The position numbers and the translations under genes are program-made. This document shows positions 59,473 to 64,000 of a DNA stretch of 64,000 nucleotides, piece after piece. Position 1 is the stretch's first letter, and every line of letters begins with the position of its first letter. This stretch comes from Siphonodentalium dalli. Taxonomy: Eukaryota; Mollusca; Scaphopoda; Gadilida; Siphonodentaliidae. The notes beneath the pieces are model-generated. The model worked only from the letters and a program-made list of their open reading frames with translations, made no database searches and was not told where the DNA came from. Location: contig CP136061.1 of NCBI GenBank assembly GCA_032622095.1, positions 123,890,754 to 123,954,753 of the forward strand, given 5' to 3'.

Positions 59473-60635
59473 ATATACTTTAAACAATAATCATTACTTA
59501 AATCATAAATTTTGCCGATCTGACTCGGGTTGCTATGCCATTCGGTAGGCCTAAATGACGGAAATTACGTAAAGCTGCACATGTTCGTTAGCCACATCAC
59601 GAAAACAACATATGACTCAACTCGGAAATGTCTAAAATGTTTGTCATATCAGTAAATAAACTTTTCTTTAGTTTATTAAATTAGTAAAAGCCCGTTCACG
59701 TAAACTGTTACGTTACGTCATATGTTGTATCCAAAGCGACGTCATATTGGCACGCGCATTTCCCCGCGAAAGTTATTGACGTTTTTTACAGTGACATGGC
59801 ACACACAGCAGGCATAATGTTGGCACGGTTGGCATTAGGTTTGGTTCGGTTGACGTTGTTTCATAGTGCATGGATCCGAGTCCGCGCTGGTATAAATGTC
59901 ATAAATGTAGCTCTCCATGCAATTGTAATAAAACTGATCAAATCCCAACCTATAAAATCACTATAGGATTTGTACAGGTACAAACAAAAACATGTTCTTG
60001 GAAATTGAATGTTCTTCCTTACTTATATTCTACTGATTTGGGTTGTGATTTGAAACAAACAAACAACCCAAATTATGAGGGGGTAAACCCAAGTTCTCAC
60101 TCATGAGAACCTCAATTTCCAACCAAGGCCAAGCGTTGTGGAGGCGAGTACAACTAATATATCATCCAAATTGAGAATGGGCATATGGTCCAGTCTAAAA
60201 AAAATGGCCCCGTGGAGCCACGAAAGGCTGAAATATGTGAGTGCAATATGATAATTCTGAGGTAGACACAATCCCCCTACCACAAGCAACCAACTTCCTG
60301 TACGTAATTGGTTATAAGAAATATTTATAGTTAATTACATCTTGATGTTCATATGATTAGTCAACACATATATAGTAGTCTGTGTAGTGCAAGTCGTGAC
60401 TGCACGGACACGGTCGTCCTTTTTTACATGGATTTCAATGCCACAATTTCTTGTTGATACTAAATGGAATTAAATTGTTTGTTAAAAGGCTAATATATAT
60501 TGGTTTTGGTCTAAGAAAACCACATGGCACTGCAGAGGTTTGGCTTCTTTTTTTTATTTTAGTTTTGTTTGTGCTATTATTTATTGAGTATACTAGTATT
60601 ATTTATTTATTTTTTTGTATTTTATCTGTGTTATA
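59473..60635. other. Spacer, no supported gene
   Basis: A 78-codon frame at 59870-60106 begins with MDPSPRWYKCHKCSSPCNCN. It has clustered cysteines but no recognisable family and no clear splice donor. I leave it as unconfirmed. Confidence 0.4.
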
Positions 60636-61395
60636 TTATACAAGGTTGCTGTTAATGGACTGAAGGACACTGTCCCATTTTATACCTAAGAATTTGGCTG
60701 AATGTTTGTTCCATTTACAGGCATGTTTCTCAATTTTGTATTCCTGTGAAATGTACTGATTAGCACCTTTTAATGACAGCTCGGTCTTTTTGCATCGAGT
60801 TATGTAAATATATCTTTTTGTTAGAAGAATTATATTATTTATTGCAAGAGAATGTTTCTCTTTAGTACATCCAAATATTATTTCTTCTTTTTTCAAGTGT
60901 TGGTCTAGCTCATATGTTTGTATCAGTAATTTTGAGAAATGGTGCCATATCGGTTTTACTTTGTGGCATTATACTAACAAGTGTTGAATATTTTCTTGTT
61001 CTTCCCCACAAAAAGTACATACATTGCTTGTTATTATTTTACATTTTTCTAGAAAGACATTGGTAACTAGCATATTATGGTTTATTTCTTATTGGCTTTT
61101 GGTTCATCAAGTTTGTGTTTTATAAGTTTAATGTCTTGTCGCCAGACTGAGGGGATGGATATCAACACGCCCCGTAAGGTTAGGTAATTAATTTTCAAGC
61201 CGTATATTTGAAAGAATTCCTCATTATTCATAAATGTGCCATCATCTTTTAGAATATCATTTATATATAATATCTGTTTGTAAATCCATGTTTGAAAGTA
61301 GATCGGTTTATACTGCCTCTTTATAAGGCTATTGTGAAATATTGGTTGACTCGTGTATTCGTCAGGGGTTTCTGGTTCTTTTTGTAATAAGGCAT
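60636..61395 (-). pseudogene. Non-LTR retrotransposon ORF2 C-terminus (L1/Tx1-like), inactive
   Basis: Reading the minus strand from 61395: PIYFQTWIYKQILYINDIL, DDGTFMNNEEFF, LTLRGVLISIPSVW; then, after a frame break near 61090, NVFLEKCKIITSNVCTFCGE, QENIQHLLV, stop, CHKVKPIWHHFS, and LKKEEIIFG onward to a stop at 60636. The CxxC..H..C knuckle and the preceding LN-DGTF segment are typical of L1/Tx1-type ORF2 tails (family knowledge). One in-frame stop and one frameshift, with the reverse transcriptase core missing, make it dead. It differs in clade from the fragment at 38519. Confidence 0.75.
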
Positions 61396-61396
61396 A

Positions 61397-61608
61397 GTTG
61401 CGAGTGTTTGTCTATAAACAAATGGTTCTGTAACGTTTTTGATGTTTGTTTATATATAAAAAAAAGTGTACAAACGTGCCAATAACATGCCATGGACGCG
61501 ATATTTATGATTGGTATATATATAAGAACAACATCTGTCTATTATATAATATTCTTTCTATTAACAGCTGTACCATTACCACACAACGAAGTCCGCCCGT
61601 ATCTTTAA
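61397..61608. mobile_element. ACGGGCGG family fragment
   Basis: It ends with the complement of TTAAAGATACGGGCGG at 61608. Its body (gttgcgagtgtttgtctata, gacgcgatatttatgattgg) matches the loop sequence at 51740-51870 inverted. The left TTAA border is missing. Confidence 0.6.
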
Positions 61609-62433
61609 ACATGGATTTGGATATTTTTTTTTAAATGGCATTGGAAAAATCTGCGCTAAGAGCAACAACCCACCAACCCGGAACTTGTATCCTGGTTTTT
61701 TTCCTACGACCTGGGAATAATGCTATAAAAATCTAACTCAACATTATGATACAAATGAAGACTCCTCGCATATAGAGTGATTTGAGTGTTGTGTGAAATT
61801 ATTAATTGTTCTAGTAGTTCTTGTCACCGAAAGGGAACAAAAAACAAAAACAGAAAGTAATATATTCAACTTCTCAACTGTTTTTATTGTATCTTATTAA
61901 TTGCTCAGATTCTATTTGTCAAACAAATTAGACTATTCGTATATTAAGATATATTTTAATATTTGGACATTTACGATTATCTTAGGTTCGTAAATTTCCA
62001 AATCTTAAAATTCCTCTTAATCCGAAAGTCTAATTTGTTGGACTAAGATTCTATATACAATGAAGATCATGATTTATAATATATCAAATTAATTTTTTCG
62101 CCAGATAGATAAATTTTTAAGAAATTCTTTGTTGCAAATCTAATTCTATTTTGGTTGGATTTATGCAAAACGTGCGTCTCTCCCTTAAATAAAGTTAACA
62201 AAATATTCTCAGTTCGGGTCGGGTAGTCCATGATCGGGTTATTCTGGGTCGGGTTGCCCCATGTGCAGGTGATCCTGTTTCCGTGCATTTTGGCACATCA
62301 AACTGCGCACTTCGATAACGCTTTATTATAGGTACACATATATGCTACCAACTTTTTTCCAGCACGTGTTTCATAATTTTATCGCGTTTACGAAGTAAGA
62401 ACTGACTTTCTGACAAGAACGAAATCGACCGTT
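61609..62433. other. Upstream region of NTHL1
   Basis: AT-rich. An imperfect inverted repeat at about 61915-62045 (caaattagactattcg / cgaaagtctaatttg) is probably a decayed MITE. A CACGTG hexamer lies near 62364, some 70 bases before the start codon. No TATA box is evident, as expected for a housekeeping promoter. Confidence 0.4.
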
Positions 62434-63450
62434 ATGTCCAGAAGGATTACAAGGGCATCTGCCAAAACTGTTTTTACAAAGACCATAAAATCGAAATACT
62501 TTTCATCGTTGTCTCCGACGTCGTTGAGTCCTGCCAAAGACAATTTGACCGGTAATCTCTCAAGTTCCGGCGCAGCGAAGTCAAAGTTTGCTGAATCAGC
62601 CGATCGATGTGATGTTAATATAGACAAAAAGCATTCGAACCCAAAACGCAAGCATGTTAATGTTGAATATGAAGGAGACCGCGCTGGTATCAAAACAGAA
62701 ATTGATGACAGGAAAAGCACGGAAAAGAAAGAGATAAAATGGGAACCACCTCAATGGAAGAAGCAATTGGAACACATAAAGCTGATGAGAAAGTCTCGAG
62801 ATGCACCTGTGGATACAATGGGCTGTGATGTTATCAGTGACAAAGAAGCAAGCCCTCAGACATTCAGATACCAGGTTTTACTGTCATTGATGCTTTCCAG
62901 TCAAACAAGGGACGAAATAACTTCTGGAGCTATTCACAAACTCAGAAAGCACGGGTGTACCATTACTAATATTCTAAATACTTCTGATAACATTCTTGGA
63001 GAACTCATTTATCCTGTTGGTTTCTGGAAGACAAAGGTCAGCTACATCAAAAGGACAACAGAAATTTTGCAAAGAGATTATGATGGTGACATTCCAAACA
63101 CTGTTGAAAAACTGATCAGTCTTCCAGGAGTGGGACCTAAAATGGCTCACCTAGTGATGAAGTGTGCATGGGATCAGCTCACTGGTATTGGTGTAGATGT
63201 TCATGTGCATAGAATTAGCAACAGACTTCAGTGGGTTAGAAAGCCAACCACTAAACCAGAGCAGACCAGGGTTGACTTGGAAGACTGGCTACCCAGAGAA
63301 CATTGGTCAGAGGTGAACCATCTCCTTGTTGGTTTTGGGCAGCAGATGTGTCTACCGATTGGTCCACGGTGTTCTGACTGCTTGAATAGAGACATTTGCC
63401 CAACAGGGAAGAAGGAGGTAAAGAAAACTGCGAAAAAGTCAAAGACGTAA
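62434..63450 (+). CDS. NTHL1: Endonuclease III-like protein 1 (bifunctional DNA glycosylase/AP lyase)
   Basis: 338 residues, close to animal NTHL1 (about 300-312) with a longer N-terminal tail. It removes oxidised pyrimidines and nicks abasic sites in base-excision repair, in nucleus and mitochondria (family knowledge). Seen here: a basic Arg/Lys/Ser-rich N-terminus (1-75) with a possible nuclear signal PKRKH at 70-74; glycosylase fold from about 140 (TFRYQVLLSLMLSSQTRD); helix-hairpin-helix LPGVGPKMA at 230-238 with catalytic Lys236; catalytic Asp255 in GVDVHVHRISNRL; and 4Fe-4S cysteines 306, 313, 316 and 322 spaced x6, x2, x5. No residue expected for activity is missing. The frame has no intron, unlike vertebrate NTHL1, so an old functional retrocopy or intron loss is possible. 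No poly-A relic is visible. The start is the first ATG of the frame. Confidence 0.95.
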   Translation: MSRRITRASAKTVFTKTIKSKYFSSLSPTSLSPAKDNLTGNLSSSGAAKSKFAESADRCDVNIDKKHSNPKRKHVNVEYEGDRAGIKTEIDDRKSTEKKEIKWEPPQWKKQLEHIKLMRKSRDAPVDTMGCDVISDKEASPQTFRYQVLLSLMLSSQTRDEITSGAIHKLRKHGCTITNILNTSDNILGELIYPVGFWKTKVSYIKRTTEILQRDYDGDIPNTVEKLISLPGVGPKMAHLVMKCAWDQLTGIGVDVHVHRISNRLQWVRKPTTKPEQTRVDLEDWLPREHWSEVNHLLVGFGQQMCLPIGPRCSDCLNRDICPTGKKEVKKTAKKSKT

Positions 63451-64000
63451 TTTCATTAACCTACCGATTGTCAAATCACAACAAGAAAAGGTTCATTGCA
63501 ATTCAGGTGTCTTTGTATGGAACTTGAGAGCAATCAATGACTGTGTTATATGGTTATATATTTTGGTTACTTTAGGTCGTTATATTCAGTTGGTGTTTGT
63601 TCAGGCTGAATGTTGATTCTCAAGAATTGTAGTATATGTGGTTTGGGGTTTATTAAGACGTCTGAAGATGATAGTTTTGTTTATTTGATTTTATGGTTCG
63701 TATCTTACTTTTTGTGTCCATCGAGACAATCACCAGACCACACTAACTAGTATTCTGATTTTGGAATGTTCAAAATGAATATATAGAGCTGTTTCCTCAT
63801 GTCCTGTACATATTCAGAATGTTCACTTAGTTGACTTTTCTGGGTTTTTTCTCTGTAAATTTCTGTTTTTACATCTTTATAAATCACTTTATAAATCACA
63901 CATATATTACCTAAACGTATCAGCTGATCTAACATGGTGAAATATGTCAGATCTTTATAATTTATCCCGAATCCTCCATGAGTGCTGATAAAGGTTTTTA
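63451..64000 (+). other. 3' flank of NTHL1
   Basis: No canonical AATAAA is seen before the window ends. The rest is AT-rich and non-coding. Confidence 0.4.

Noticed and set aside
1-64000. CRISPR array, rRNA operon or prokaryotic operon
   Set aside because: The regular repeats have no unique spacers of constant length, no rRNA-like sequence is present, and spliced genes mark the DNA as eukaryotic.

Overview
Eukaryotic, AT-rich, repeat-laden DNA, almost certainly from an invertebrate animal and most likely a mollusc. I infer this from animal gene families with GT/AG introns, a tRNA-derived SINE, foldback and TIR elements with tandem-repeat cores, and a GACGGACG-tailed dispersed repeat. The species cannot be named from the sequence alone. 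Less than 10 percent of the window looks coding.

Genes. (1) Positions 3326-22276, plus strand: eleven phase-compatible exons, 475 codons plus stop, encode the C-terminal two thirds of an IKK-related kinase of the TBK1/IKK-epsilon type. They cover the end of the kinase domain, the ubiquitin-like domain and the coiled-coil scaffold. The kinase lobe must lie left of the window. (2) 41190-42386, plus: an uninterrupted ten-finger C2H2 zinc-finger protein with a polyadenylation signal about 100 bases after the stop. (3) 62434-63450, plus: an uninterrupted, apparently intact endonuclease III homologue (NTHL1) with catalytic Lys and Asp and a complete 4Fe-4S cysteine motif. Two broken non-LTR retrotransposon ends occur at 38519-39022 (plus, jockey/CR1-like) and 60636-61395 (minus, L1/Tx1-like). 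Two possible isolated exons (40683-40889 minus, 24473-24536 plus) are weak.

Repeats, left to right. 1-500 is a tandem array cut by the window edge. 2.7-22 kb is the kinase gene with TIR elements and hairpins in its introns. 22-26.4 kb holds palindromic elements. From 26.68 to 36.08 kb lies one 9.4-kb insertion whose ends carry a CCCAGATAGCACAC inverted repeat and ACGTTGGGCCAACGT arrays. It splits a TTAA-flanked MITE into two complementary halves and carries a 2.16-kb foldback element built of 165-bp units. 36-38 kb has two more intact copies of that MITE. 43.92-46.36 kb is an element with a perfect 9-bp target duplication, 16-17-bp repeat arrays at both ends and two further elements nested inside. 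47-48.7 kb is a tandem duplication in which only one unit carries a SINE, so the other is its empty site. 51.2-52.56 kb is a TTAA-bounded foldback. 53.34-59.47 kb is a 6.1-kb inverted repeat with arms of about 1.9 kb running into a roughly 50-60-bp tandem array that flips orientation at a central hairpin.

The three host genes show no evident functional link. The strongest observations are structural: several independent long palindromic or foldback elements, nested insertions whose order can be read, and exact target duplications.
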